Shown here: positions 28,068-36,350 of the stretch, in pieces
Layout of the letters: the number at the start of each line of letters is the position of its first letter
How positions within the stretch are numbered: the first letter of the stretch is position 1
NCBI RefSeq assembly: GCF_003072505.1
Contig: NZ_NTGB01000001.1
Span: 508,820 to 572,819 of the forward strand
Reading direction: 5' to 3'
Length of the DNA stretch: 64,000 nt
Origin: Polynucleobacter rarus
GTDB taxonomy: Bacteria > Pseudomonadota > Gammaproteobacteria > Burkholderiales > Burkholderiaceae
The notes under the pieces: model-generated
Seen by the model: only the letters and a program-made list of their open reading frames with translations
Told to the model about the DNA's origin: nothing
Databases searched by the model: none
Translations under genes and position numbers: made by a program

Positions 28068-28445
28068 ATGGAAACAATTCATGTTGTAACGGAAGTCCAG
28101 CGAAGAAGGCGTTTTTCAGTAGAACAAAAGATTCGTTGTGTGCAAGAAACCAACCAACCAGGCATTTCAGTCTCGCATATTGCACGAAAGTATGGTATTT
28201 CTCCTAGTCTGTTATTTCTTTGGAGAAATCGTATGGCTGAAGGCGGAAAAAAAGCGATTGCGGTAGATGATGAGGTAGTAGCTGCTGCTGAAGTGAAGGA
28301 ACTGAAGCAGCGTATTCGTGAATTAGAAAGAGTCTTGGGTAAAAAAACCTTAGAGAATGAGATATTGAAGGATGCCGTAGACTTGGCTCGCCAAAAAAAA
28401 CTGATCTCGCAGTTGCCCTCGTTGCCCGAGGACGACACTCTATGA
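28068..28445 (+). CDS. IS3-family (IS2-group) transposase OrfA
   Basis: A 125-aa HTH protein of the IS2 OrfA type: RRRFSVEQKIRCVQETNQPG, then SVSHIARKYGISPSLLFLWRNRM as the helix-turn-helix. A leucine-zipper-like helix follows, ending LGKKTLENEILKDAVDLAR. The end of the frame contains the A-rich slippery run (28393-28400) where a -1 shift would fuse it to OrfB to give the full OrfAB transposase. The stop overlaps the orfB ATG in ATGA at 28442-28445. OrfA alone usually acts as a DNA-binding inhibitor. Confidence 0.93.
   Translation: METIHVVTEVQRRRRFSVEQKIRCVQETNQPGISVSHIARKYGISPSLLFLWRNRMAEGGKKAIAVDDEVVAAAEVKELKQRIRELERVLGKKTLENEILKDAVDLARQKKLISQLPSLPEDDTL
28393..28400 (+). promoter_or_regulatory. 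programmed -1 frameshift slippery run (A8)
   Basis: In the orfA frame the codons read CAA AAA AAA CTG. Slipping back one base leads without a stop into the orfB frame upstream of its ATG. IS2 uses an equivalent A-rich slip site to make OrfAB. Confidence 0.7.
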
Positions 28446-29275
28446 AAATGATTGCAGAAACGCTTGGTATCTCGAGATCGCATTTAAGTCAACGGATGAA
28501 AGAGACTCCTAAAGCGCGCAGTAACTATCGAATGACGAGCGATGCGGAGGTATTGCCTCAAATCCGTACTTTAGTCGATCAAAGGCCAACCTATGGTTAT
28601 CGTCGGATTGGCGCTTTACTCAACCGCCTCCGTAAAAGTTCAGGATTACCCGTTTTGAATCATAAAAAAGTCTATCGACTCATGAAGCAAAACAATCTGT
28701 TATTAACCAGACACACGGGTAAGCCGATACCAGAGAGAATCCACGAAGGGAAAGTAATTACCTTACGATCCAACTCGCGTTGGTGTTCGGATGGCTTTGA
28801 GATTCGTTGTTGGAACCAAGAAGTGGTTCGGGTTACATTTGTATTGGATACCTGTGATCGAGAAGTCATTGCATGGGAAGCAACGAAAGGTGGTTTTACG
28901 GGTGAAACCATCAGAAACTTGATGTTGATGAGTGTAGAACAGCGTTTTGGTCGATATCAAACCCCACATCCGGTGCAGTGGTTAACGGATAACGGCTCTG
29001 CTTACACTGCCAAAGAAACGATGGAGTTTGGTAAACAACTAGGTTTAATCCTGTGTTTTACGCCCGTTAGAAGCCCTCAATCGAATGGTATGGCAGAAGC
29101 ATTTGTTAAAACCTTTAAACGGGATTATGCTTATATTAATGATCGTCCGGATGCAACAACAGTGATTGGATGTCTCAATGACTGGTTTAATGATTACAAT
29201 GAAAATCATCCTCACAAAGGATTAAAACTGAAATCTCCGAGAGAATTTATTCGGGAAGTAGCAGCGGCACTATGA
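28442..29275 (+). CDS. IS3-family (IS2-group) transposase OrfB, DDE integrase
   Basis: A 277-aa integrase-fold protein. The HTH_21-like N terminus reads LVDQRPTYGYRRIGALLNR. The DDE residues are all present: Asp in RWCSDGFEIRC, Asp in WLTDNGSAYTA and Glu in SPQSNGMAEAFVKTFKRDY. The tail HPHKGLKLKSPREFIRE is typical. It is probably made mostly as an OrfAB fusion. No stop or frameshift is visible, so the element could be active. Confidence 0.95.
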   Translation: MKMIAETLGISRSHLSQRMKETPKARSNYRMTSDAEVLPQIRTLVDQRPTYGYRRIGALLNRLRKSSGLPVLNHKKVYRLMKQNNLLLTRHTGKPIPERIHEGKVITLRSNSRWCSDGFEIRCWNQEVVRVTFVLDTCDREVIAWEATKGGFTGETIRNLMLMSVEQRFGRYQTPHPVQWLTDNGSAYTAKETMEFGKQLGLILCFTPVRSPQSNGMAEAFVKTFKRDYAYINDRPDATTVIGCLNDWFNDYNENHPHKGLKLKSPREFIREVAAAL

Positions 29276-29428
29276 TCGGTTTTATAGGGGCAACTACAAT
29301 GTTTTTCTCTTATTTGTAAAAAGTAATGACGTAAATTAATGATGTATTTTGAAGAAGTTTTTCAATGGAGTAGTCCCAATAGTATATATAGCTGATTTCA
29401 TTTAACTCAACATTTGCGAAGGATACTC

Positions 29429-30394
29429 ATGGTTAGGTTCTGTTTATTTTTAGTAATAATGATTTTTCATTACCACTTTGCTGATGCTCAAGCGCAAGTG
29501 AATTCTTATCCGAATAGACCGATAACCATCATGATCCCAATGGGCACTGGCGGGACTTCCGATTCTTTAGGACGCACCATTTCTCCTCTTTTAAGTGAAA
29601 AGTTAGGACAACCAGTCATTGTTGAAAACCGTGCAGGTGCTAACGGACTGATTGGGGAAGAATATTTTTCAAAAGTTAAACCAGATGGATATACCATCAT
29701 GTTAGGTTCAGGCTCGGCGTCGATGAATCTTTGGCTTCATTCCTTAAGTTATGATCCCCGCAAATCTTTTGTGCCTGTGACCATGATGACCACATTACCA
29801 ATGGCTTTGATTGTGAATAATAAATTGGGTGTTCAATCCATGAAAGAATTTATTGACTATGCAAAAAAGGCTCCAGTACCGATTAATTATGGACATTGGG
29901 GAGAGGGAAGTGTGGCTCAACTCGCTGCAGAGGCGTTAAAAACAGAGGCTGGAATTGACATGAATGGTATTCCTTATAAAGCTTCGCCACAGGTTCTTAA
30001 TGATACGATTGGTGGGCAAGTTGAAGTTTCTTTTGTGGGTACGATGGCGGCTGCACAACACATCAATGGTGGAAAAATACAAGTTTTAGGCGTTACCCCG
30101 CCAACCAGAACCATGGTGCTCCCCAATACTCCGACGATGACTGAGTTGGGTTATCCTAAAGTTGAAACTGAAGCATGGTTTGGATTTTTTGTACCACAAG
30201 GGACGCCAGAAAATATTAAAAATATGCTGAGTAAAGCTTTGATTAATATTGTTCAGCAAAGTGATATCAAAGCGAAGTTAGAATCTCAAGGATTTCGAGT
30301 GGTGGGTAACACCCCTGACCAATTCAGTAAATTCTATCTAAGTGATATCGAAAAGAACGGTCGAGCGATCAAATCAATGTCACTTAATAAGTAG
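29429..30394 (+). CDS. Bug/TctC-family periplasmic substrate-binding protein
   Basis: The ATG at 29429 follows GAAGGAT and is preferred to a TTG at 29414. The 321-aa protein has a signal peptide (FCLFLVIMIFHYHFADAQAQ), then YPNRPITIMIPMGTGGTSDSLGR and VIVENRAGANGLIGEE. The pocket-lining stretch PINYGHWGEGSVAQLAAEAL deviates from the usual Gly/Ser pattern, which hints at a different ligand. It starts 130 bp after the IS right end, so its promoter region may have been altered by the insertion. It converges on the enolase-superfamily gene. Confidence 0.9.
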   Translation: MVRFCLFLVIMIFHYHFADAQAQVNSYPNRPITIMIPMGTGGTSDSLGRTISPLLSEKLGQPVIVENRAGANGLIGEEYFSKVKPDGYTIMLGSGSASMNLWLHSLSYDPRKSFVPVTMMTTLPMALIVNNKLGVQSMKEFIDYAKKAPVPINYGHWGEGSVAQLAAEALKTEAGIDMNGIPYKASPQVLNDTIGGQVEVSFVGTMAAAQHINGGKIQVLGVTPPTRTMVLPNTPTMTELGYPKVETEAWFGFFVPQGTPENIKNMLSKALINIVQQSDIKAKLESQGFRVVGNTPDQFSKFYLSDIEKNGRAIKSMSLNK

Positions 30395-30428
30395 AAGTTA
30401 GGCGAGATAACTTACTCTAGATAACTAA

Positions 30429-31544
30429 CTAAAATAGTTTGGCTTCATCAACTTTGGTGGATCGCAAAAGTTCCTCATTGACCTCCACTCCAATCCCATG
30501 ACCGGTAGGTATGGTTGCGGTCCCTGCGGCAAATAAAGGCGGATTTAAAGTATATTCATCTTGTAAGTAAAGATTCGTCAAGCTAATGCCCCAGGAAATT
30601 TCAGGTAAGACTGCCGCTATTTGCAACAAAGCCGATGTCGCAATATTAGTTTCAGCGACTTTGCACGCTAAGTTGATTTTAAAGCCAGCTTGATGAGCGC
30701 TTGAACATGCTTGAAAGAGCCGGCTCACTCCGCCCAGTTTGATCGCTTTGAAGCTGCCCCCATGAACTAATTTATCCGCGATAAAATGCTCTAGTTTTTC
30801 AATATTGCTCAGTGATTCATCAACCCCAATTGGAATCTCTGAAGCACTTGAAAGACTACGCCATTGATCGTCATTTTTGGGATTGATTGGTTGCTCAAAA
30901 AAAGCCAAGCCATGATTAGAAACTAACTGAAGATAGCTTAGAGCGTCTTTTAGTTGATAGCCTCGATTGGCATCTGCTGAGACTTGAGCATCTTTCGGTA
31001 AGGCATTCAGAACTTCAATCGTTCTTTTCGCATCCGTTTCTGGGGATTCCATCCCCGCTTTAACTTTAAAACAGCGCCAACCCTCTTGATATTTTTCTAA
31101 AGCTTGCTCCGCATCCTTGATGCCACCTTGTCCGGCAATCATCCATAGAGCTGGAATATGAGAGCGTTGTTTTTTGCCAAGTAATTCATGCAGAGGCACT
31201 TTTTTCTGGCGAGCTAAGGCATCCATAAAAGCCATTTCAATAGCGGATTTTGCCGCATTATTGCCAATAATGCCTTTGTCTAGTTGGTTTAGAAAACTCT
31301 CTACATCTAAAAAGTCTTGCCCAACAATTTTTGGAATGAGATGCCTGGCAGTACCAAGCATACTTGCTGGGGTTTCACCGGTCATGTTCGGTGCTGAAGC
31401 AGCCTCTCCCCAGCCCACAAAGCCGTCGTCACTTTCTATCCGAATAAATAAATTATCTGAAGTTTCAATTAATGATCCTGCCATTTTTAAAGGTATGCCA
31501 AGCTTGAGACGACCGATAAAACTCTCAACTGTTTTAATTTTCAT
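30429..31544 (-). CDS. enolase-superfamily (muconate-lactonising/mandelate racemase-like) enzyme
   Basis: A 371-aa protein with the N-terminal capping domain (FVGWGEAASAPNMTGETP) and a barrel domain. The KxK motif is FKVKAG, and the metal ligands are Asp in VSADANRGY, Glu in FFEQPI and Asp in GVDESL. The distal Lys is in AIKLGGVS, as in muconate-cycloisomerase-like members. The reaction is abstraction of an alpha-proton from a carboxylate, giving cycloisomerisation, dehydration or epimerisation. Its ATG overlaps the stop of the upstream hydrolase by 4 bp, so they are coupled. A Bug receptor lies upstream in the same direction. Confidence 0.88.
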   Translation of the reverse strand: MKIKTVESFIGRLKLGIPLKMAGSLIETSDNLFIRIESDDGFVGWGEAASAPNMTGETPASMLGTARHLIPKIVGQDFLDVESFLNQLDKGIIGNNAAKSAIEMAFMDALARQKKVPLHELLGKKQRSHIPALWMIAGQGGIKDAEQALEKYQEGWRCFKVKAGMESPETDAKRTIEVLNALPKDAQVSADANRGYQLKDALSYLQLVSNHGLAFFEQPINPKNDDQWRSLSSASEIPIGVDESLSNIEKLEHFIADKLVHGGSFKAIKLGGVSRLFQACSSAHQAGFKINLACKVAETNIATSALLQIAAVLPEISWGISLTNLYLQDEYTLNPPLFAAGTATIPTGHGIGVEVNEELLRSTKVDEAKLF

Positions 31545-32521
31545 GAATAAACTCCTTTTGCCATTTGTTGCATTGCTTGACTAGACTGTTTGATGATGTC
31601 ATAGACACTATCGACTTGATTACAAAAACGCAGAAATCCGTGCGGATAACCTTCAAGGACAATGACTTGGTGCACTATATGGTGACGCTTGAGTTTTTCT
31701 GCAAAATTTAAGGTGTCATCTAATAAAGGATCTAAGTTTCCGACTATTAACCACATCGGCGGAAGAGATGATTCATTCGATAGTAGGGGTGAAGTTTGGG
31801 GAAGATCTATTTGTTCCATCTTCTCTAGGTATTGATGCCAATACCAATTCATGGCTGTGGTCGATAAGCCATATCGACCATCGCCGATTCGGTTCCAGGA
31901 GTCTGCTTTGATATCGCCACTAAAAACCCCATAATAAAGGATCATGCCGATAATTCGTGATCGGATTGAATCTGTTAAATAATCTTGATAAGTCGCTAAG
32001 GCCAAGTTTGCACCTGCAGAATCGCCAATGAAAATAAACTTGATGCTATCTTGAGTAAGTCCAAATTGTTCTTGGAAAACCCTGGTTAAATATTGCAGGG
32101 CCTCAGCAATTTGTTGATTCTGAAATGGGAATTTCTTACCAGGTGCGAGAGTATAGCCAATCGATGCAACCGGTAACTGACTACTCTTACAAAAAGCTCT
32201 TGCTATGCCGTCATGCGTTTGTTCATTACCAAATGTCCAACCGCCACCGTGTAAATAGACGGCGAATGTGGATGATTCATAGGGGGCTTCCGGCAGGTAG
32301 AGTCTGATATTGATCGACTCATCCTCAAAATTCATGGTTAAGGTTTGTACTGTTGAAACTTGGAATGGCGCTGCATTCAGATAGGCATATTGTTTTTCTA
32401 ATTCTGCGCGAGCATAAGAAAGATCTGCAGTCGTTACGTCCACCGCACCAAGACCTATTTCTTTCATTTTTTGCATGACGCTTAATAATTTCGGATTAAG
32501 TGGTGTCTCAGGATATTTCAT
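31541..32521 (-). CDS. alpha/beta hydrolase, HSL (esterase/lipase) family
   Basis: A 326-aa cytoplasmic esterase. The oxyanion-hole motif HGGG is in VYLHGGGWTFGN, the nucleophile elbow is FIGDSAGANLAL, the acid lies in IVGNLDPLLDD and the base His in EGYPHGFLRF. These define the hormone-sensitive-lipase group, which hydrolyses short-chain esters. Translation of the enolase-superfamily gene is coupled through a 4-bp overlap. Together with the Bug gene at 32640-33602 it suggests uptake, ester cleavage and then isomerisation of a carboxylic compound (inference). Confidence 0.9.
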   Translation of the reverse strand: MKYPETPLNPKLLSVMQKMKEIGLGAVDVTTADLSYARAELEKQYAYLNAAPFQVSTVQTLTMNFEDESINIRLYLPEAPYESSTFAVYLHGGGWTFGNEQTHDGIARAFCKSSQLPVASIGYTLAPGKKFPFQNQQIAEALQYLTRVFQEQFGLTQDSIKFIFIGDSAGANLALATYQDYLTDSIRSRIIGMILYYGVFSGDIKADSWNRIGDGRYGLSTTAMNWYWHQYLEKMEQIDLPQTSPLLSNESSLPPMWLIVGNLDPLLDDTLNFAEKLKRHHIVHQVIVLEGYPHGFLRFCNQVDSVYDIIKQSSQAMQQMAKGVYS

Positions 32522-32639
32522 GATGGTGATGATAGGTGAATACCTATTCCTTTAGGATGATTAACGATTATTAATAGATACTGCGTAAGAAATTTCAGAT
32601 GAGATCATTTATTTTGGAGCCATTGGGTTAGTGATTTGC

Positions 32640-33602
32640 TTAGTTATCCATCTTAATATTATTTTCTATGATCAACTGCTCATATTTTTTTAACTCTTTT
32701 TTGAAGAGTATGGAAAACTGTTCACTAGAACCACCTTCGATTCTGACGCCGCGACTATCCGCTAGAGATTTGATGACTGGATTCTTCAGAGCAATATTTG
32801 CTTCTGCATTGAGCTTTTTAACAATTTCACTCGGCGTGTTAGCAGGAAGGAAGAGGCCTTGCCAGCCATCTGAATCATAACCTGGATAGTATTTTGCAAT
32901 GGTAGGTACATTCGGAAATAACTCAGAAGGCTTGGATCCGCCGATCGCTAAGGCTTTAATTTTGCCGCTTTGAAAGAGCGATAAGGTAGAGGTGGTGGTG
33001 TCAAAGGCAATATCAATTTCTCCAGCCATGAGTGCAGTTAATAGTTGCGGTGATCCGCGGTACTGAATATGTTGCATTTGAATACCAGCAGTTTTTTCAA
33101 GCATCGCCATACTCAGATGAGGACCAGACCCACTTCCATATGATCCATAGTTAATTTTCCCAGAGTTTTTAGATGCGTAATCGACTAATTCAGTTAAATT
33201 ATTGGCCGTAAATTTAGGGTTTGCTACTAAAACATAAGAAACTGAAATAGTTTGGATTAAAGGGATTAAATCCTTCTCCGAATTAAAAGGTAATTTTTGA
33301 ACAAATGGGTTAATGGTGATCTGTGAAGCACTATTTAAAATCGTATAACCATCTGGCAATGACCTGACCACTGATTCGGCAGCAACAGTCCCTGCAGCTC
33401 CCACTTTGTTTTCAACCACAATTGCCTGACCCATGGAGTCTTGTAATTGTTTTGCAATGGCTCTGCCAAAAAGATCCGTGGCAGCTCCTGGCGGATAGCC
33501 GATGATCATTTTGATCGGTTTCGACGGATAGTTTTGTGCGAAGACCAAGGAATGAGGAGATAGAAAAAGAAGGCTGATGACTAAAAATTTAACTAGATGC
33601 AT
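32640..33602 (-). CDS. Bug/TctC-family periplasmic substrate-binding protein
   Basis: A 320-aa receptor with a signal peptide (FLVISLLFLSPHSLVFAQ), followed by YPSKPIKMIIGYPPGAATDLFGRA and IVVENKVGAAGTVAAESV. The pocket stretch is INYGSYGSGSGPHLSMAML. It lies between an upstream pair of cupin genes and the downstream hydrolase/enolase-superfamily pair, all on the minus strand with short gaps. It is likely part of one operon beginning near 35791. Confidence 0.9.
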   Translation of the reverse strand: MHLVKFLVISLLFLSPHSLVFAQNYPSKPIKMIIGYPPGAATDLFGRAIAKQLQDSMGQAIVVENKVGAAGTVAAESVVRSLPDGYTILNSASQITINPFVQKLPFNSEKDLIPLIQTISVSYVLVANPKFTANNLTELVDYASKNSGKINYGSYGSGSGPHLSMAMLEKTAGIQMQHIQYRGSPQLLTALMAGEIDIAFDTTTSTLSLFQSGKIKALAIGGSKPSELFPNVPTIAKYYPGYDSDGWQGLFLPANTPSEIVKKLNAEANIALKNPVIKSLADSRGVRIEGGSSEQFSILFKKELKKYEQLIIENNIKMDN

Positions 33603-33624
33603 TATTTCAATCTCCTCAATTCGC

Positions 33625-34146
33625 TTATTTGTCTTTTAAAAATCCGTCATTACCAAATGTGAGTCCTGTTTCATCGGCCATTTTAAGAACATCAGGATGC
33701 CAAGTGATTTTGCCAACTTCAGCATCGGTTCCACCCACGATGGAATAGACGACTAAATTAAAGTCATTTGGATTTTTAAAACCTCTCATCAAGCCGACTG
33801 GTACGGAGAAGCAATCCCATTGGTTGAGTTCCACCTGATGCTCGGCATTATCTCCCCAAAACACGATCATTTTTCCGTTCAGAGGAAAGAAAACTTCCTC
33901 TGTAAGATGTGAGTGCAGGTTAGCGCCTTGACCAGGCATAATCTCAATCAGGCTCACACCAAAACGATGATCTCCTTGAATAGCGGGTTCAACACCTTTA
34001 TTTTCTAAAACGCCACGATTAATGATCTTATATAAGTTTTTCTGAAAACCCGGAATACGACTTTCAATAAAAGACTCACCGTACGGGGCAACTTTTCCCC
34101 AGCGGGCAATGCGCGTTTTTTCAATTTCTTCTTCTGAATAGGACAT
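33625..34146 (-). CDS. cupin-domain protein
   Basis: The longer frame opens at 34314, but the ATG at 34146 has an AGGAG site just upstream and begins the recognisable domain, giving about 173 aa. The cupin motif reads GANLHSHLTEEVFFPLNGKMIVFWGD, followed by QWDCFSVPVGLMRGFKN. It is paralogous in layout to the cupin immediately upstream (34202-34783): both have a His-containing motif 1, a central WG(D/N)N and a SVP-x-G motif 2. The function is unassigned; duplicated cupin genes next to Bug receptors often accompany catabolism of hydroxylated acids. Confidence 0.8.
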   Translation of the reverse strand: MSYSEEEIEKTRIARWGKVAPYGESFIESRIPGFQKNLYKIINRGVLENKGVEPAIQGDHRFGVSLIEIMPGQGANLHSHLTEEVFFPLNGKMIVFWGDNAEHQVELNQWDCFSVPVGLMRGFKNPNDFNLVVYSIVGGTDAEVGKITWHPDVLKMADETGLTFGNDGFLKDK

Positions 34147-34201
34147 CTTTGTCTCCTGTCTTTTAAATGTGTTTCTTGATAGTTTTATGACCTCTATTGG
34201 A

Positions 34202-34783
34202 TCAGTTACTTTCGCCAAAAGTGATACCAATATTTTTAAAGTTTTTAATGACTTCTGGTCCCCAGCGTGATTCCACTTCAGTTGCAATTCTCGGATCGAA
34301 AGCCACGTCGCCAAAAGTATCTTCCACCTTACCTTGAACTAAGACTAGTAATTTCGCATTAGGAACTTGGGAAACATTTTTAAAGCGTCTATAGACACCA
34401 GGTGGCACTGAGCATAAATCAAATGGTTCAAGAACAACGCTATGTTCCCCATTGTTACCCCAAACGATTTCATATTGACCAGTGAGGCACATGAAGGTTT
34501 CTACAGTTCTCTGGTGGTTGTGAAGTGCCGGACCATTGCCTGGAGGGCATTCAGCAATCGCCACCTCGAGTCCTGGCACGCCAATTACACCCGGCTTTGC
34601 AGCCTTACGTGTATTACCCTCTGGCGCCATGATTGAGTAGACGCTATGCGCAGCGATCATTTCATAGGCCTCGCCAGGAATACCTGTATTTTCTACTTTA
34701 AAGCTTTTCTTGCTGGGGGATAAGTCATTAAACCGAGCAACATATTGCTCCATTTCTGATGGGGAAATTTCTAAACCTTTCAT
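34202..34783 (-). CDS. cupin-domain protein
   Basis: A 193-aa protein with an N-terminal helical extension of about 45 residues and one cupin. Motif 1 is GPALHNHQRTVETFMCLTGQYEIVWG and motif 2 is PFDLCSVPPGVYRRFKNV. Only some of the classic metal ligands remain, so it may not be a metalloenzyme. The ATG is preceded by GGAGACAGT. It sits between a Bug receptor upstream and a second cupin downstream on the same strand. Confidence 0.8.
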   Translation of the reverse strand: MKGLEISPSEMEQYVARFNDLSPSKKSFKVENTGIPGEAYEMIAAHSVYSIMAPEGNTRKAAKPGVIGVPGLEVAIAECPPGNGPALHNHQRTVETFMCLTGQYEIVWGNNGEHSVVLEPFDLCSVPPGVYRRFKNVSQVPNAKLLVLVQGKVEDTFGDVAFDPRIATEVESRWGPEVIKNFKNIGITFGESN

Positions 34784-34834
34784 ACTGTCTCCTTTTATTT
34801 TTTAAAAAATTTTTATACAACGCAAATGAATACT

Positions 34835-35791
34835 TTAATCAACTTTACCTATTTTCTTGAGTGTTTCACCTATTCTAGTAGCATCCAATTTCCAAAACTT
34901 ATCAAACTCAGGGGCATCCATATAAGTTACCGGAATACTTAAGTTCTCCATTGATTTTAAATAATCTGGGTTAGTTGAAACTACTCTTACTGCATTGCGC
35001 AAAGTTTGTATCACGTCCTCTGGCGCATTATTAGAGATAAAAAGTCCTCCCCAATTAGGGTATTCAACATTTACACCAATTTCTTTTAAGGTGGGTACAT
35101 TCGGTATCAGATTATTTCGTTGACTCGACCAGCTTCCTAAAATTCGAACCGTGCCAGCTTTTTGATGAGTGAGCGCATTATTGAGTGCCAAAATAGAGAT
35201 ATCTAAATGACCACCAAGCAGTGCAGTCAGAGCAGGGCCTGCTCCTGTATAAGGGATATGTTGCAATTTAATTTCAGCAGCATTAGCAAACATTTCCATT
35301 GCTAAATGAATCGGACCGTAAACACCTGATGAACCATAGGTGATTTTTGAAGGCTTCGCTTTTGCTTCTTTGATTACGTCATTCATATTCATGAATGGAG
35401 AATTAGTTTTGACCACTAAGACAAGGGGCTCCGATGAGATTAAAGCGATAGGAGCTAATTGTTTCAATTCATACAAAGGTTTTTTATCGAACAGTTTATC
35501 TGCTTCAGGAGAGGCAGAAATTGTCGAAAGGTTAAATAGTATGGTGTATCCATCAGGTTTAGCTGCCAGGGCAACGGCGGTTCCTGGAGCACCACCTCCA
35601 CCACCTCGGTTAGAGATAATAATGGGTTGGTTTAATTGCCTACCTAGATGATCTGCTAATGGTCGGGCAATCGTGTCGGCGGAACCTCCTGGGGCAAATG
35701 GAACCACCATATTAATGGGTCGATTAGGATAGCCTTGACTAGATGCCGAGGAAGTAAATATGAAAACGATAAAAGCAAAAAAATAGCGCAT
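34835..35791 (-). CDS. Bug/TctC-family periplasmic substrate-binding protein
   Basis: A 318-aa receptor with a short signal peptide (YFFAFIVFIFTSSASSQG), then YPNRPINMVVPFAPGGSADTIARP and IIISNRGGGGGAPGTAVALA. The Gly-rich GGGGG stretch differs from the usual NKPGAGG. It is the first gene of a probable minus-strand operon (Bug, cupin, cupin, Bug, esterase, enolase-superfamily enzyme) running down to 30429. Two receptors flanking two cupins suggest a local duplication of a Bug-cupin pair. Confidence 0.9.
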   Translation of the reverse strand: MRYFFAFIVFIFTSSASSQGYPNRPINMVVPFAPGGSADTIARPLADHLGRQLNQPIIISNRGGGGGAPGTAVALAAKPDGYTILFNLSTISASPEADKLFDKKPLYELKQLAPIALISSEPLVLVVKTNSPFMNMNDVIKEAKAKPSKITYGSSGVYGPIHLAMEMFANAAEIKLQHIPYTGAGPALTALLGGHLDISILALNNALTHQKAGTVRILGSWSSQRNNLIPNVPTLKEIGVNVEYPNWGGLFISNNAPEDVIQTLRNAVRVVSTNPDYLKSMENLSIPVTYMDAPEFDKFWKLDATRIGETLKKIGKVD

Positions 35792-36350
35792 AAGATGTTT
35801 AGTTAAACCTCGTTGAATAAAATTTATACAACATACAAAAAAGCATCCTTAATCATTATTCGCCTACGACTCTTCCCTGCTGAATGATTGAAGAAGGGGG
35901 GTAATTGCTGAGCTTATAAACGACTAGTAACTATTATAAAAGTTACAAAGAATACTGTTGTTGAAAGAACTTTAAACAGGTTGAGCCTCCCCCAGAAATT
36001 ACTTTTTAGATTGAATTATTGTTATGTTGTTCTAAGGATATCCTAGTTACCTTTGGCAAACTAGAAAAAATATAAAAACAGGTAACTCAAATTGGGGTTA
36101 ATCCTCATGCTTACTGCTTGCTTAGGAGATAAGATGATAAAACTGACTAGGTATTAGCCCTAGTATTCTTTTACTTAAATGACCAGGATGAGAAGAGCTA
36201 AAACAACTGATTTTAAATCTTGCAGTTAACAGTGATTCTTTCTGGCATGATCTTTTTTATAGTGGTATTTCTATAAAATCAATTGAGTATCAGATTGGTT
36301 TAATGCGTAACAAATGACTATTTTTAAAATGACTAACATTTGGGGTTTTT
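35792..36350. other. divergent intergenic region
   Basis: It separates the minus-strand Bug operon from the plus-strand TcuA-like operon and must contain both promoters. It is AT-rich. I see no defensible open frame, RNA or repeat, only weakly IS-end-like bases near 35980. Confidence 0.4.

Larger units (their letters stand above)
27979..29298 (+). mobile_element. intact insertion sequence, IS3 family, IS2 group
   Basis: The element spans about 1320 bp. The imperfect terminal inverted repeats are TGTAATAGCCCCTATTTC on the left and TGTAGTTGCCCCTATAAA (complement) on the right. Inside are orfA (28068-28445) and orfB (28442-29275). A perfect subterminal hairpin (GACTAGGC-GTAA-GCCTAGTC, 28023-28042) lies between the left end and orfA. 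A run of eight A precedes the overlap and fits -1 programmed frameshifting. I find no convincing target-site duplication at either boundary. Left-end relics of the same element lie at 727 and 9530. Confidence 0.9.

Noticed and set aside
35970..36000. Bases resembling an IS end (GTTGAGCCTCCCCC) in the divergent gap
   Set aside because: The match is by impression only, and no partner sequence exists in the window.
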